From: Roseovarius sp. W115
GTDB lineage: Bacteria; Pseudomonadota; Alphaproteobacteria; Rhodobacterales; Rhodobacteraceae
Assembly (NCBI RefSeq): GCF_032842945.2
Contig: NZ_CP146606.1
Location: 1,182,501 to 1,246,500, forward strand
Reading direction: 5' to 3'
Length of the DNA: 64,000 nt
In this document: positions 8,696 through 19,428 of the stretch, in pieces
How positions within the stretch are numbered: the stretch's first letter is position 1
Layout: the number at the start of each line of letters is the position of its first letter
Program-made: the position numbers and the translations under genes
The notes under the pieces: generated by a model
The model's input: only the letters and a program-made list of their open reading frames with translations
Database searches by the model: none
Told to the model about the DNA's origin: nothing

Positions 8696-11314
8696 TCAGT
8701 GTACGACAGCGTCGTCAGGCCGTTCGCGGTTGGTCGACCCAACCCTGTCGCCAATGATCAACCCTTCGGGGCCTGCGCTCACCGGCACGGTGCTGCCATC
8801 AAGTATATCTCCCGCCAGAAGCGCCTCGGCCAGCGGATTCTGTAGCGCCTTTTGTATGACGCGCTTCAAGGGTCTTGCGCCATAGACAGGATCATAACCT
8901 TCATCGGCCAACCATGTCTTGGCCTCCGCATCAAGCTCTAGCGTGATCTTCCGGCTGGCCAGCCGTTTCAACAACCGGCTCAGCTGAATGTCCACGATGC
9001 CATCCATCTGGTCGCGGTTGAGCCGGTCAAAGACTACTATTTCATCCAGCCGATTGAGGAATTCCGGCCTGAAATGCGACCGCACCGCATCCATCACATC
9101 ACGCCGCGCGTCGGAGGCATCCGCCCCTTCGGGCAACTGGCTGAGCGCCTGAGACCCAAGGTTCGATGTCAGAATAATCAGCGTCTGCTTGAAGTCGACT
9201 GTCCGGCCCTGTCCATCGGTCAGCACCCCGTCATCAAGCACCTGCAACAGCACGTTGAAGACTTCCGGATGCGCCTTTTCAACCTCATCGAATAACACCA
9301 CCTGATAGGGTCTGCGCCGCACAGCTTCGGTCAGAACACCGCCTTCGTCATAGCCGACATAGCCCGGAGGTGCCCCAATCAACCGAGCGACCGAATGCTT
9401 CTCCATGAACTCACTCATGTCGATCCGCACCATGGCGCTGTCATCGTCAAAGAGAAACTCCGCGACGGCTTTGGTCAACTCAGTCTTACCTACGCCGGTT
9501 GGCCCGAGAAACAGGAACGATCCAAGCGGCCGGTTCTCGTCATTGAGGCCCGCTCTTGCACGGCGAACGGCATTCGCCACCGCCTTCACAGCAGTATCCT
9601 GACCAATCACACGGCCATGCAGCTTGTCTTCCATGCCAAGAAGCTTCTCACGCTCGCCTTCCAGCATCTTGGCCGTCGGAATTCCCGTCCAACGCTCGAC
9701 CACCTGCGCAATCTGCTCCGGGCGCACCGCCTCTTCGACCATCACACCAGTTTCCTCGGCTTGCTCGGCCTCGGACAGCTGCTTTTCCAGCCCCGGAATG
9801 ACGCCATAGGACAGCTCCCCAGCCTTGGCGAGATCCCCCTCACGCTTGGCGTGCTCCAGCTCGATCCGCGCGCGATCCAACTGTTCTTTGATATCTCGCG
9901 CACTAGCAAGCTTGTCACGCTCTGCCTGCCATTGTGCAGTCATTTGCGAGGAGCGCTCCTGCATATCCGCCAGCTCTTTTTCCAGCTTTTCCAAACGATC
10001 TTTGCTGGCGGCATCGTCTTCTTTCTTCAGCGCTTCCGCCTCGATCTGCTTTTGCAAAATCTCGCGGTCCAGCGCATCAAGCTCTTCAGGCTTGGAATCC
10101 ACTTCCATTCGAAGCCGCGATGCCGCCTCATCCACAAGGTCAATCGCCTTGTCCGGCAGGAACCGGTCCGTGATGTAGCGATGGCTGAGCGTCGCTGCAG
10201 ACACCAGCGCACTGTCCGAGATCCGCACACCATGGTGAAGCTCGTACTTTTCCTTGATGCCCCTTAGGATGGAAATCGTATCTTCGACGGTCGGCTCCTC
10301 AACCACCAAAGGCTGGAACCGCCGCGCAAGCGCTGCGTCTTTCTCCACATGCTTACGATATTCATCAAGCGTCGTTGCCCCGATACAGTGCAATTCACCT
10401 CGCGCCAGCGCAGGTTTGATCAGGTTGGCGGCGTCCATAGCCCCTTCGGACTTGCCAGCACCGACAAGCGTATGCATCTCATCAATGAAAAGAACAATCT
10501 CACCCGCCGCCGCCGTAACCTCGTTGAGCACGGCCTTCAGACGCTCTTCAAACTCGCCACGGTATTTCGCACCAGCAATCAGCGCGCCCATATCCAGCGC
10601 CAGGAGCTTCTTGTTCTGCAAACTTTCCGGCACGTCACCATTGACGATCCGCAGCGCGAGCCCCTCCGCAATCGCGGTCTTACCCACACCCGGTTCCCCA
10701 ATCAGAACAGGATTGTTCTTGGTCCGGCGGCTGAGCACCTGCATAGCGCGGCGAATTTCGTCGTCGCGGCCAATGATCGGGTCAATCTTGCCATCCGCCG
10801 CGGACTTGGTCAGGTCAGTGGCGTATTTTTCCAGCGCCTCATATGTATCTTCAGCGCTGGCCGTATCTGCCGTGCGCCCCTTGCGCACATCATTAATGGC
10901 CGCGTTCAGTTCTTGTGCACTGACACCGCCCTGCTCCAACGCGTCTCGCGCCGGGCTTTTGACCACGGCCAGCGCTGTCAGAAGCCGTTCAACGGGAACA
11001 AAACTATCACCCGCCTTTTTGGCCACCTTGTCGGCCTCATCCAGAACCTTGGCTGTCTGCCCATCCATATAGACTTGGCCGGCGTCGCCTGTAACTTTCG
11101 GGATTTTGCCCAGTGAAAGGTCAAGCGCCTCGACAACGCGCTGCGGCTGACCACCGGCGCGACGGATCAAATTGCTCGCCAACCCCTCGGGGTCATCCAT
11201 CAATGCTTTCAGAATATGTTCGGGCGCCAGTTTCTGGTGGCTCTCCCGCATCGCGATCATCTGCGCGGCCTGAATGAACCCGCGTGACCGCTCGGTGAAC
11301 TTGTTTAAGTCCAT
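8696..11314 (-). CDS. clpB: ATP-dependent chaperone ClpB (protein disaggregase)
   Basis: 872 residues from the ATG at 11314, close to the usual ~860-880. Order: Clp N-domain repeats (residues 1-150), first AAA+ module with Walker A GEPGVGKT (206-213) and Walker B LFIDEMH, long coiled-coil middle domain (about 410-530, rich in Glu/Lys/Gln), second AAA+ module with Walker A GPTGVGKT (about 610) and Walker [10 protein letters not shown]. It rescues aggregated proteins together with DnaK. The open frame extends upstream to 11428, but the chosen ATG has SD AGGAGA 7 bases ahead and gives the family N-terminus [10 protein letters not shown]. An RpoH-type promoter lies upstream and a hairpin terminator directly after the stop. 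Confidence 0.97.
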   Translation of the reverse strand: MDLNKFTERSRGFIQAAQMIAMRESHQKLAPEHILKALMDDPEGLASNLIRRAGGQPQRVVEALDLSLGKIPKVTGDAGQVYMDGQTAKVLDEADKVAKKAGDSFVPVERLLTALAVVKSPARDALEQGGVSAQELNAAINDVRKGRTADTASAEDTYEALEKYATDLTKSAADGKIDPIIGRDDEIRRAMQVLSRRTKNNPVLIGEPGVGKTAIAEGLALRIVNGDVPESLQNKKLLALDMGALIAGAKYRGEFEERLKAVLNEVTAAAGEIVLFIDEMHTLVGAGKSEGAMDAANLIKPALARGELHCIGATTLDEYRKHVEKDAALARRFQPLVVEEPTVEDTISILRGIKEKYELHHGVRISDSALVSAATLSHRYITDRFLPDKAIDLVDEAASRLRMEVDSKPEELDALDREILQKQIEAEALKKEDDAASKDRLEKLEKELADMQERSSQMTAQWQAERDKLASARDIKEQLDRARIELEHAKREGDLAKAGELSYGVIPGLEKQLSEAEQAEETGVMVEEAVRPEQIAQVVERWTGIPTAKMLEGEREKLLGMEDKLHGRVIGQDTAVKAVANAVRRARAGLNDENRPLGSFLFLGPTGVGKTELTKAVAEFLFDDDSAMVRIDMSEFMEKHSVARLIGAPPGYVGYDEGGVLTEAVRRRPYQVVLFDEVEKAHPEVFNVLLQVLDDGVLTDGQGRTVDFKQTLIILTSNLGSQALSQLPEGADASDARRDVMDAVRSHFRPEFLNRLDEIVVFDRLNRDQMDGIVDIQLSRLLKRLASRKITLELDAEAKTWLADEGYDPVYGARPLKRVIQKALQNPLAEALLAGDILDGSTVPVSAGPEGLIIGDRVGSTNRERPDDAVVH

Positions 11315-11394
11315 CTCAGGTCTCCTTCTCATAAGCGTTCCACCTCTGGCGCACCCAGCAATAGGCATACACCGGTCCGGAACCTCATTAGCAA

Positions 11395-11423
11395 AGATGG
11401 GTAACGCGTCTGTTATCTTCAAG
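11395..11423 (-). promoter_or_regulatory. Heat-shock (RpoH, sigma-32-type) promoter of clpB
   Basis: On the minus strand CTTGAAG (11423-11417) is followed after 14 bases by ACCCATCT (11402-11395). This matches the sigma-32 consensus CTTGAAA / CCCCATNT with one mismatch in each box, and lies about 80 bases before the clpB start. Confidence 0.75.
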
Positions 11424-11527
11424 ACCACGCCGCCACATCACGACAAAATCGCGCTGATTCAAGTCTCTAGCACGAAACCGTGAGTCATATTGCAATAGAG
11501 CCGAAGCGGACCCAATTACTCACATAG

Positions 11528-11536
11528 TTATCCACA
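11528..11536 (+). other. Consensus DnaA box (single)
   Basis: TTATCCACA matches the 9-mer DnaA box consensus exactly. It is isolated: no cluster of boxes, A+T-rich unwinding element or dnaA/dnaN gene is nearby, so an origin is not implied. It lies about 35 bases upstream of the 84-codon ORF. Confidence 0.3.
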
Positions 11537-11569
11537 GGTATTCAGACCTGAAAGACAAGGAGCAGTCCC

Positions 11570-11824
11570 ATGATCATCGAAGCCCTGGCATTCGACACAA
11601 TCCGCTACAACCCAGAAATAGAAGGCTTTGAGGCCTCTGTCCGCATTCGCGACGCGTTGTGGGTGTACAACTACCCGGTGCATGTCAAAGCCCCGTTACA
11701 CGCGGATTATGCACTGGTTGCGCGCAGCCTCGTTCAAAAGGCCCGCGACCAACACGAATCGCAAACCAAGACGCTGCACTCGCAGGTCCTGCGTGCAGTG
11801 CAAACCCCAGCTTTGGCCGCGTAA
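11570..11824 (+). CDS. Conserved-looking hypothetical protein, 84 aa
   Basis: A soluble 84-residue protein, no signal peptide or membrane segment, beginning MIIEALAFDTIRYNPEIEGF and containing a charged helix-like C-terminal half. An SD (AAGGAGCA) lies 7 bases before the ATG, which supports translation. It stands between clpB (divergent) and pyrF (same strand, 76 bases on). I do not recognise a family. It may be cotranscribed with pyrF. Confidence 0.6.
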   Translation: MIIEALAFDTIRYNPEIEGFEASVRIRDALWVYNYPVHVKAPLHADYALVARSLVQKARDQHESQTKTLHSQVLRAVQTPALAA

Positions 11825-11900
11825 AATTCTGAAGGTGGGTTGACCGCGAGGGTCATGGCCGCAAAAAGAGCGAAAGTTCATGCAAGCCGGAGCCTACGCC

Positions 11901-12608
11901 ATGTCGCCCTCATTACCCTCTGACGACCGTTTGATTGTGGCCATAGACTTGCCCAATGCGTTGGCGGGTTTGCAGCTGACGGAGCAGCTTGGCGATGCTG
12001 TATCGTTCTACAAGATTGGGCTCGGTATGCTCACCGGCGGCGGGCTTGCCCTGGCCAATGAGCTGAAACAGGATCATGGAAAACGTATTTTCATGGACCT
12101 CAAACTCTTCGACATCGGCGCCACGGTCGAAAATGCCGTGCGCGGCCTTGCTCATTTCGACCTTGATTTTCTAACTGTCCATGGCGATCCACATGTGGTG
12201 CGCGCCGCGCGCGAAGGAGTCGGTGGCAAGGAGATGAAAATTCTTGCCGTGACCATCCTGACGTCGCTTGACCGCACCGATCTCGACGCCGCACTGATCT
12301 CTTCAGGCGACATAACCGATCTGGTCATCAGCCGCGCTGCGCGGGCGTTTGAGGCTGGTGCAGACGGTGTCATCTCCTCGCCACAGGAAGCCGCGCTCAT
12401 CCGCGCACTTCCAGAAGCGCAGGGCAAGCTCATCGTCACACCCGGCGTTCGCCCCATCGGTACCGCACTGGGCGACCAGAAACGCGTCGCCACCCCGGCC
12501 CAGGCCCTTTCGGACGGCGCTGATCATATCGTCGTAGGCCGCCCGATCTGGGCCGCCGAGAGCCCACGAGAGGCCGCGCAAAACATCCTGAGGGACATCT
12601 CGGGCTAA
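11901..12608 (+). CDS. pyrF: Orotidine 5'-phosphate decarboxylase
   Basis: 235 residues, normal for bacterial PyrF. It converts OMP to UMP, the last step of de novo pyrimidine synthesis. Near the N-terminus DDRLIVAIDLPNAL is the first barrel strand. The catalytic D-x-K-x-x-D tetrad motif is in MDLKLFDIG, and the phosphate-binding end VTPGVRPIG and DHIVVGRPIW closes the barrel. The frame extends seven codons upstream to another ATG at 11880; I chose 11901 because it gives the usual PyrF N-terminus, but SD sequences are weak at both. Confidence 0.93.
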   Translation: MSPSLPSDDRLIVAIDLPNALAGLQLTEQLGDAVSFYKIGLGMLTGGGLALANELKQDHGKRIFMDLKLFDIGATVENAVRGLAHFDLDFLTVHGDPHVVRAAREGVGGKEMKILAVTILTSLDRTDLDAALISSGDITDLVISRAARAFEAGADGVISSPQEAALIRALPEAQGKLIVTPGVRPIGTALGDQKRVATPAQALSDGADHIVVGRPIWAAESPREAAQNILRDISG

Positions 12609-12718
12609 TCCGTCTTTCACTGTTCTCCAAATACTCAAACTCCAGCATCAACCCCAAGCACTTTCGCTCGGGCAGGGTCCGTCGTACATTACACTGCATC
12701 GCCAAACCGATAGGTCCC

Positions 12719-13972
12719 ATGCCTGCCTTCTGCCGAGATTGCCTGCATCCTTTTGAAACTGGCACGCGCTGCCCCGCTTGCCGGAGCCCTCGCGTGCTCT
12801 CGCATCCGGAACTCTTTGATCTCTCCATAGCGCACATGGACTGCGACGCCTTCTATGCCAGTGTCGAGAAACGCGACAACCCCGAGTTGGAGTCCAAACC
12901 CCTCATCATTGGTGGTGGGCGGCGCGGCGTGGTTTCAACCGCTTGTTATGTTGCCCGTATTCGCGGTGTACGCTCGGCCATGCCAATGTTTCAGGCGCTG
13001 AAGCTTTGCCCGGATGCCGTGGTTCTCAAACCACGCATGTCCGTCTATGCGGACGTTTCAAAGCAAATCCGCGAGATGATGAAAGAGCTCACACCTGATA
13101 TCGAGCCGTTGTCGCTTGATGAAGCCTTTCTCGATCTCACCGGAACGGCCCGCCTGCATGGCGCCCCGCCCGCCATTATGCTGGCCCGGCTGGTTCAGCG
13201 CATGAAGAGTGACCTGGGCCTCACCGGCTCTATTGGCCTCAGCCACAATAAATTCCTGGCCAAGATTGCCTCAGACCTCGACAAGCCGCGCGGGTTTTCC
13301 GTCATTGGTCAGGCCGAAACGGCTGCATTTCTGCATGACCAACCTGTTACCTTGATCTGGGGAGTGGGCCAGGCCACCCGCGCATCACTTGAAAAGGCCG
13401 GCATCCGCCACTTCAGCGATCTTTTACGTTGGGAACAGATGGATCTGACCGCTCGTTTTGGCGCGATGGGAGACAGGCTCTGGCATCTGGCCCGTGGGCA
13501 AGACCACCGCCGCGTATCGGCCAATGCCCCTGTCAAATCAATCTCGAATGAGACCACTTTTTCTGAAGATACAACGGACACCGACATCCTTGATGGCCAT
13601 ATCTGGCGGCTGGCCGAGAATGTGGCTGACCGCGCTAAGGCCCGTGCTCTGGCCGGTCGCGTTGTGACACTGAAGCTCAAACGTGCCGATCACTCACTCC
13701 TGACCCGGAGACTGGCGCTTCGCGATCCCACGCAGCTGGCCGATGCGATTTATCGGACCGCACGCGCACTCTACGATCAGGTCGAGCCAGATCAGCCCTA
13801 CCGCCTTATCGGCGTCGGTATTTCAGAGCTTTGGCCAGAAAGCGCCGCGGACACCTCGGGCGACCTGCTCGATCCCCAGGCCCGCCAGCGTGGAGAAGCA
13901 GAACGCGCGACAGACGAAATTCGCGCCCGGTTTGGACCAGACGCGATTCTCAAGGGGCGGTCGTTACGCTAG
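12719..13972 (+). CDS. dinB: DNA polymerase IV (Y family) with N-terminal zinc-ribbon-like extension
   Basis: 417 residues. The Y-family catalytic core starts near residue 37: AHMDCDAFYASVEKRD carries the first metal-binding Asp pair and SLDEAF the second Asp-Glu, both intact. Little-finger residues and a C-terminal tail follow. Before the core are ~35 extra residues with Cys5-x2-Cys8 and Cys18-x2-Cys21, a probable zinc ribbon not present in E. coli DinB; I have seen this extension only as a Rhodobacteraceae habit. The polymerase performs error-prone translesion synthesis. No LexA box was found upstream. Confidence 0.93.
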   Translation: MPAFCRDCLHPFETGTRCPACRSPRVLSHPELFDLSIAHMDCDAFYASVEKRDNPELESKPLIIGGGRRGVVSTACYVARIRGVRSAMPMFQALKLCPDAVVLKPRMSVYADVSKQIREMMKELTPDIEPLSLDEAFLDLTGTARLHGAPPAIMLARLVQRMKSDLGLTGSIGLSHNKFLAKIASDLDKPRGFSVIGQAETAAFLHDQPVTLIWGVGQATRASLEKAGIRHFSDLLRWEQMDLTARFGAMGDRLWHLARGQDHRRVSANAPVKSISNETTFSEDTTDTDILDGHIWRLAENVADRAKARALAGRVVTLKLKRADHSLLTRRLALRDPTQLADAIYRTARALYDQVEPDQPYRLIGVGISELWPESAADTSGDLLDPQARQRGEAERATDEIRARFGPDAILKGRSLR

Positions 13973-13974
13973 AT

Positions 13975-14841
13975 TTACTCGGCTGCCAGCGGCTGTGCCT
14001 CGGGTCGACCGATCCGAGCAATATCCGCGATAATTGCCTGCAGGCGGCGTTTAAAGGTCGCAAACTCCGCATTCGGGCGAATTGTTTTTTCGTTCATGTA
14101 AAGCGCGCGATCGATTTCAATTTGTATTGCATGCCTATCATTTGCCGGTTTTCCGTAGTTCTGAGTGATAAACGCCCCGGCAAAAGGCGTGTTTCGCGTG
14201 ACCGCGAACCCGGCGTGAACAAAGGCCGCTTCAATACGATCTACAATGGCTTCACTGGCCGCGGCACCAAACCTGTCACCCAATACAATCTCTGGCCGTT
14301 TGATCCCTGTGCGCACAACAGAATCCATCGCCTCATGCGGCATGGAGTGGCAATCAATCAAAATGGCCTCGCCAAATGCTTCGTGCGCCTGGTCCAGTTC
14401 TGTCCGAAGCGCGGCGTGATAAGGTGCCCAGTAGCGTTCAAGCCTCTGCTGTGCCTCGGCCAGGGTGATCTTCCCGCTGTAAATCGCCTGCCCGTTGGCT
14501 ACGACGCGCGGGATAACTCCCAAACCTGACGACACCCTCGGATTGTGCCCGCCCTTGCGCACGCCATCAATGAGCGCAGGGTCAAGCTCTTCAATACTGC
14601 GGTTCAAATCAACATAGGCACGCGGCACAGTCGCAGTAATCAGGGATGCCCCAAACTGCGGAGCGACCTCAAAGAGCTGATCGACAAACGCATCCTCCGA
14701 GCTTCGGATCGCTTTTTCGTTCAACATCGAGCGGCGCAGGAAATGCGACGAATATCCCCGGCCGCTATGCGGCGAGGCAAAGACCACCGATGTGGTCCGA
14801 CGATTTGGACGTGTCAGCGAAAACGCAGTGTTGGTCATCAT
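13975..14841 (-). CDS. N-formylglutamate amidohydrolase family protein
   Basis: 288 residues. The sequence shows the FGase pattern: SPHSGRGYS near residue 24 (metal-binding His), SSEDAFVDQLFEVAPQFGASLITATVPRAYVDLNR, and LIDCHSMPHEA with a second His/Asp metal site. These zinc hydrolases split N-formyl-L-glutamate or similar N-acyl amino acids at the end of histidine breakdown; no hut genes are nearby, so the true substrate is uncertain. SD AGGAGA is 5 bases before the first of two adjacent ATGs. It converges on dinB, with two bases between their stops. Confidence 0.85.
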   Translation of the reverse strand: MMTNTAFSLTRPNRRTTSVVFASPHSGRGYSSHFLRRSMLNEKAIRSSEDAFVDQLFEVAPQFGASLITATVPRAYVDLNRSIEELDPALIDGVRKGGHNPRVSSGLGVIPRVVANGQAIYSGKITLAEAQQRLERYWAPYHAALRTELDQAHEAFGEAILIDCHSMPHEAMDSVVRTGIKRPEIVLGDRFGAAASEAIVDRIEAAFVHAGFAVTRNTPFAGAFITQNYGKPANDRHAIQIEIDRALYMNEKTIRPNAEFATFKRRLQAIIADIARIGRPEAQPLAAE

Positions 14842-14982
14842 TTCTCCTACACGCCATAATAGAGCGAAATTGGCAATCTAAAAGCCCTTGATCCAGTCCT
14901 CGACTCCTTTTATAGACACGGCTCACCGGCGCGGTTTCCCGCGCCCCTCTTTATTTGGGGCATGTGAAGCGGTGACGTGAAC

Positions 14983-15057
14983 GGGCGATTAGCTCAGCGG
15001 TAGAGCACTTCGTTGACATCGAAGGGGTCACAAGTTCGATCCTTGTATCGCCCACCA
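14983..15057 (+). tRNA. tRNA-Val (GAC)
   Basis: A 75-base cloverleaf: acceptor GGGCGAT pairs with ATCGCCC, D arm with AGCTCAGCGGTAGAGC, anticodon stem CTTCG/CGAAG around loop TTGACAT (anticodon GAC), T arm with GGTTCGATCC-type loop, discriminator A, and encoded CCA. Confidence 0.96.
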
Positions 15058-15132
15058 TATTTGTTGTGTCGCCTTAGGCGACACACCCGTTAACCCCGGC
15101 GCAAGCCCGCGCCACGACAAAGGAGACGACCG

Positions 15133-15258
15133 ATGAAGGTCAAGAATTCGCTGCGGTCCCTGAAGAACCGTCACCGCGATTGCCGCGTCGTGCGCCGCAA
15201 AGGCCGCGTCTATGTAATCAACAAAACCCAGCGCCGGTTCAAAGCCCGCCAAGGCTAA
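15133..15258 (+). CDS. rpmJ: 50S ribosomal protein L36 (41-residue form)
   Basis: 41 codons, too short for most ORF cut-offs. It starts [20 protein letters not shown] and is very basic, the pattern of the longer L36 paralogue (B type, one Cys left so no full zinc site). SD AGGAGA lies 7 bases before the ATG, and a strong terminator follows the stop. It belongs to the large ribosomal subunit. It lies 75 bases after tRNA-Val and may be read through from it. Confidence 0.96.
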   Translation: MKVKNSLRSLKNRHRDCRVVRRKGRVYVINKTQRRFKARQG

Positions 15259-15282
15259 GCCAACCTGCGTTGTAGACTGAAG

Positions 15283-15310
15283 CCCCGCCGTTCGGCGGGG
15301 TTTTTCGTTT
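15283..15310 (+). terminator. Rho-independent terminator of rpmJ
   Basis: Stem CCCCGCC/GGCGGGG (15283-15300, loop about four bases) followed by TTTTTCGTTTT, 24 bases after the rpmJ stop. Confidence 0.9.
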
Positions 15311-15450
15311 TGGGTGATCCCAGTTTCCACAACGGATATCAGATGGGGAATTTTGAAAGCTTCCGCCTCGCGCTTTTCACTCCTTTGTAGACAGACACGT
15401 TTCGCCCTGTCAGGATTTGATCAAATCCCGTTCTGCTCTCGGAGGCTGTT

Positions 15451-16800
15451 ATGAAAGATGACAATTTTTTGCGCGAGATGAATGCGCGCCACATCTGGCA
15501 CCCCATGGGTCATCCCGGCGAGCAACAATCAAACGCACCCAAGATCATCAAAGGAGCTGAGGGCGTTGAGATCGTCGATATCGACGGGCATCGGACCGTG
15601 GATGCCGTGGGCGGCCTCTGGTGCACCAATCTGGGCTACTCCAATGACGCGATCAAACAGGCGATTTCCGATCAGCTTTGGGAACTGCCGTATTACTCTG
15701 CCTTCGCTGGCACCTCAAACCCTCCAGCGATTGAGGCCTCTTATGCGGTGCAGGAGTTCTTTGCTGAAGACGGTATGACGCGGGTGTTCTTCACCTCGGG
15801 CGGGTCCGACGCCGTAGACACCGCTTTGCGCATGGCGCGACAGTATCATCGCCTGCGGGGCGAGCATACGCGCACAAAGTTCATAAGCCTGAAGAAAGGC
15901 TATCACGGCACCCATTGGGGCGGCGCGTCTGTGAACGGCAACAACAGATTCCGGATCACCTACGAGCCGCTTCTCCCCGGCTGCTATCACTTACCCAGCC
16001 CTTACACGTATCGGAACCCCTTTGATGAAACTGACCCGGTCAAACTGGCCGAGAAGATCGCGGCGGCCTTTGTGGATGAGGTGGAGTTTCAGGACCCCAG
16101 CACCATCGCCGCATTCATCATGGAGCCGATTCAGGGAGCGGGTGGGGTGATCGTGCCGGACGCGTCCTTTATGAAGCATATGCGTGAGATCTGTGACCGC
16201 TATGGTATCTTGCTGATCTCAGATGAGGTAATCTGCGGGTTTGGGCGCACAGGCGACTGGACTGGCGCTCGGCATTGGGGCGTTAAACCGGATATGATGA
16301 CCGTTGCCAAAGGCATCACGAGCGCCTACTTTCCGGTCGGAGGCGTGCTCGTCGGAGACAAGGTGGCTGATGTGTTTGAGAGCGCCGGGTCAGATGGTGC
16401 GATTTGGACTGGCTATACTTACTCCGCCCACCCCGTAGGCGCAGCAGCCGTCGTCGCGTGCCTGTCGGAAACACTGCGACTGGATACCAAAACAAACGCT
16501 GCGTCGAGAGGTGCGCAACTCTTTGAGGGCGTGCAAAAACTGATGGAAAAATACGACATCATCGGCGATGTGCGCGGCGGGCATGGGTTGATGACAGGAA
16601 TTGAACTGGTCAGCGATCAGTCTAGCAAAACGCCTATGGACATGGATACGATCAAACGCGTGCATCAAGCGACCTACGAAGCCGGTGCTATGGTACGGAT
16701 CGGGGGAAACAACCTGTTGATGTCTCCTCCATTGATCATCACAGAGGCGGAAATTGACAGGGTGCTGACCGCACTCGACACAGGTTTCGCTGCGGCCTAA
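15451..16800 (+). CDS. Class III (omega-amino acid:pyruvate type) aminotransferase
   Basis: 449 residues, full length for fold-type I class III enzymes. Recognised blocks are the substrate-site HIWHPMGHP near residue 14, the PLP phosphate loop TSGGSDAVDTALRMAR, HG in KKGYHGTHWGG, the Asp of DEVICGFGRTG that holds the pyridine nitrogen, and the PLP lysine in VAKGITSAYFPVGG. It moves amino groups from an omega-amino acid, polyamine or taurine-like donor to pyruvate or 2-oxoglutarate; the exact donor is not fixed. SD TCGGAGG lies before the ATG. It is monocistronic, downstream of the rpmJ terminator. Confidence 0.88.
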   Translation: MKDDNFLREMNARHIWHPMGHPGEQQSNAPKIIKGAEGVEIVDIDGHRTVDAVGGLWCTNLGYSNDAIKQAISDQLWELPYYSAFAGTSNPPAIEASYAVQEFFAEDGMTRVFFTSGGSDAVDTALRMARQYHRLRGEHTRTKFISLKKGYHGTHWGGASVNGNNRFRITYEPLLPGCYHLPSPYTYRNPFDETDPVKLAEKIAAAFVDEVEFQDPSTIAAFIMEPIQGAGGVIVPDASFMKHMREICDRYGILLISDEVICGFGRTGDWTGARHWGVKPDMMTVAKGITSAYFPVGGVLVGDKVADVFESAGSDGAIWTGYTYSAHPVGAAAVVACLSETLRLDTKTNAASRGAQLFEGVQKLMEKYDIIGDVRGGHGLMTGIELVSDQSSKTPMDMDTIKRVHQATYEAGAMVRIGGNNLLMSPPLIITEAEIDRVLTALDTGFAAA

Positions 16801-17035
16801 AGCTTTCAGCACGCGGCGTTGGGGTTTTGGAGGATGTTCAAGATCCCACTGACGCGCCAAAACGCCGCGCTGGCAAATGTTTCGCGCGCGAAACGCTTTA
16901 ATTTCTTGTTAAAACTTGCGTCTGCTTGATCAGAGCCCCGTGCGCCCGGTGGTCGCAGGGAGCAGATACTTTGCGACACAGGGCTAAATGTCTTTCGAAG
17001 GCCAAGCATTTAGGCTGGCGGAAAAGGCAAAGGTC

Positions 17036-18412
<1,377 letters not shown>

Positions 18413-18417
18413 CGGCG

Positions 18418-19428
18418 ATGGACATGTTTGGAGACCCGGCACAATGGCTGCCCCTGGTGTTTGCCGCCCTGATGGGGCTGTCGATCCTGATCTATGTGTG
18501 TCTTGACGGATATGACCTTGGGGTCGGGGTTCTCTTCCCCTTTGCCGATGATGCCGAGAAAGACCGTATGATTGCGTCAATCGGTCCCTTCTGGGACGCC
18601 AATGAAACATGGCTGGTTCTGGCCATCGGTATTCTTTTGGTGGCCTTTCCGGCAGCACACGGCATGATCCTGACCGCTCTTTACCTGCCGGTCGCGATTA
18701 TGCTGGTCGGGCTCATCCTGCGCGGTGTTGCGTTTGAGTTTCGCGCCAAGGCCCCCGCCCACCGCAAGCCGATGTGGAATATGGCATTTTATGCTGGCAG
18801 TTTGATGTCTTCCTTGTCGCAGGGCTTCATGCTGGGCGTCTATATCATGGGCCTTGAGATCACGCTCTTCACGCTGGTTTTCGCCACAATCACGGCAGTC
18901 TTCCTGACAGTAGCCTACTCGTTTATCGGCGCCACCTGGATTATTTTAAAGACCGATGGTGAATTGCAGAAAAAGGCCGTCAGTTGGGCACGGGGCGGTA
19001 TTTGGGGCGTTGTCCTTGGACTTGGTGCCGTATCGCTCGCGTCGCCTTTCGTCAGCCCCCGAATTTTCGATAAATGGTTTTCGGTGCCCGAGATTTTCCT
19101 TCTGGCTCCTTTGCCGATCATGGCGGCGGGATTGGTGCTGGCGCTTTGGGTGACATTGCGGCATCTGCCGGACAGTCAGGATCGTCTGTCCTGGCTGCCC
19201 TTCACGTTGACAACCGTGCTCTTCACGCTTGGCTTCTTTGGGATGGCGTATTCGTTCTACCCCTATGTCGTGCCCGAGCAGTTGACACTGTACGAATCCG
19301 CCAGCGCGCCCGAGAGCCTGTTTATCATTCTTGTGGGGACAGTATTCGTCCTTCCGATGATCGCGGGATACACGGTGCTGTCTTACGTGATCTTCCGCGG
19401 CAAGGCGACAGAGCTGCGCTACGACTGA
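18418..19428 (+). CDS. cydB: Cytochrome bd-type quinol oxidase subunit II
   Basis: 336 residues, about eight membrane helices. The start AALMGLSILIYVCLDGYDLGVG with its Asp-Gly-x-Asp is the typical CydB/CioB signature, followed by ASIGPFWDANETWLV. It forms the heterodimer with subunit I. The two genes are separated by five bases and share the strand, so they are cotranscribed. Its 3' end overlaps the convergent LysR gene by ten bases. Confidence 0.94.
   Translation: MDMFGDPAQWLPLVFAALMGLSILIYVCLDGYDLGVGVLFPFADDAEKDRMIASIGPFWDANETWLVLAIGILLVAFPAAHGMILTALYLPVAIMLVGLILRGVAFEFRAKAPAHRKPMWNMAFYAGSLMSSLSQGFMLGVYIMGLEITLFTLVFATITAVFLTVAYSFIGATWIILKTDGELQKKAVSWARGGIWGVVLGLGAVSLASPFVSPRIFDKWFSVPEIFLLAPLPIMAAGLVLALWVTLRHLPDSQDRLSWLPFTLTTVLFTLGFFGMAYSFYPYVVPEQLTLYESASAPESLFIILVGTVFVLPMIAGYTVLSYVIFRGKATELRYD

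Noticed and set aside
10254..11072. Long Ser/Arg-rich plus-strand ORF inside clpB
   Set aside because: It is the antisense shadow of clpB; in G+C-rich DNA such open frames are common.
11528..11536. Possible replication origin at a consensus DnaA box
   Set aside because: Only one box, no A+T-rich element, no dnaA, dnaN, hemE or parAB nearby.
16801..17035. FNR/Anr box before cydA
   Set aside because: Only a half site (TTGAT) is visible near 16925; no matching ATCAA at the proper distance.
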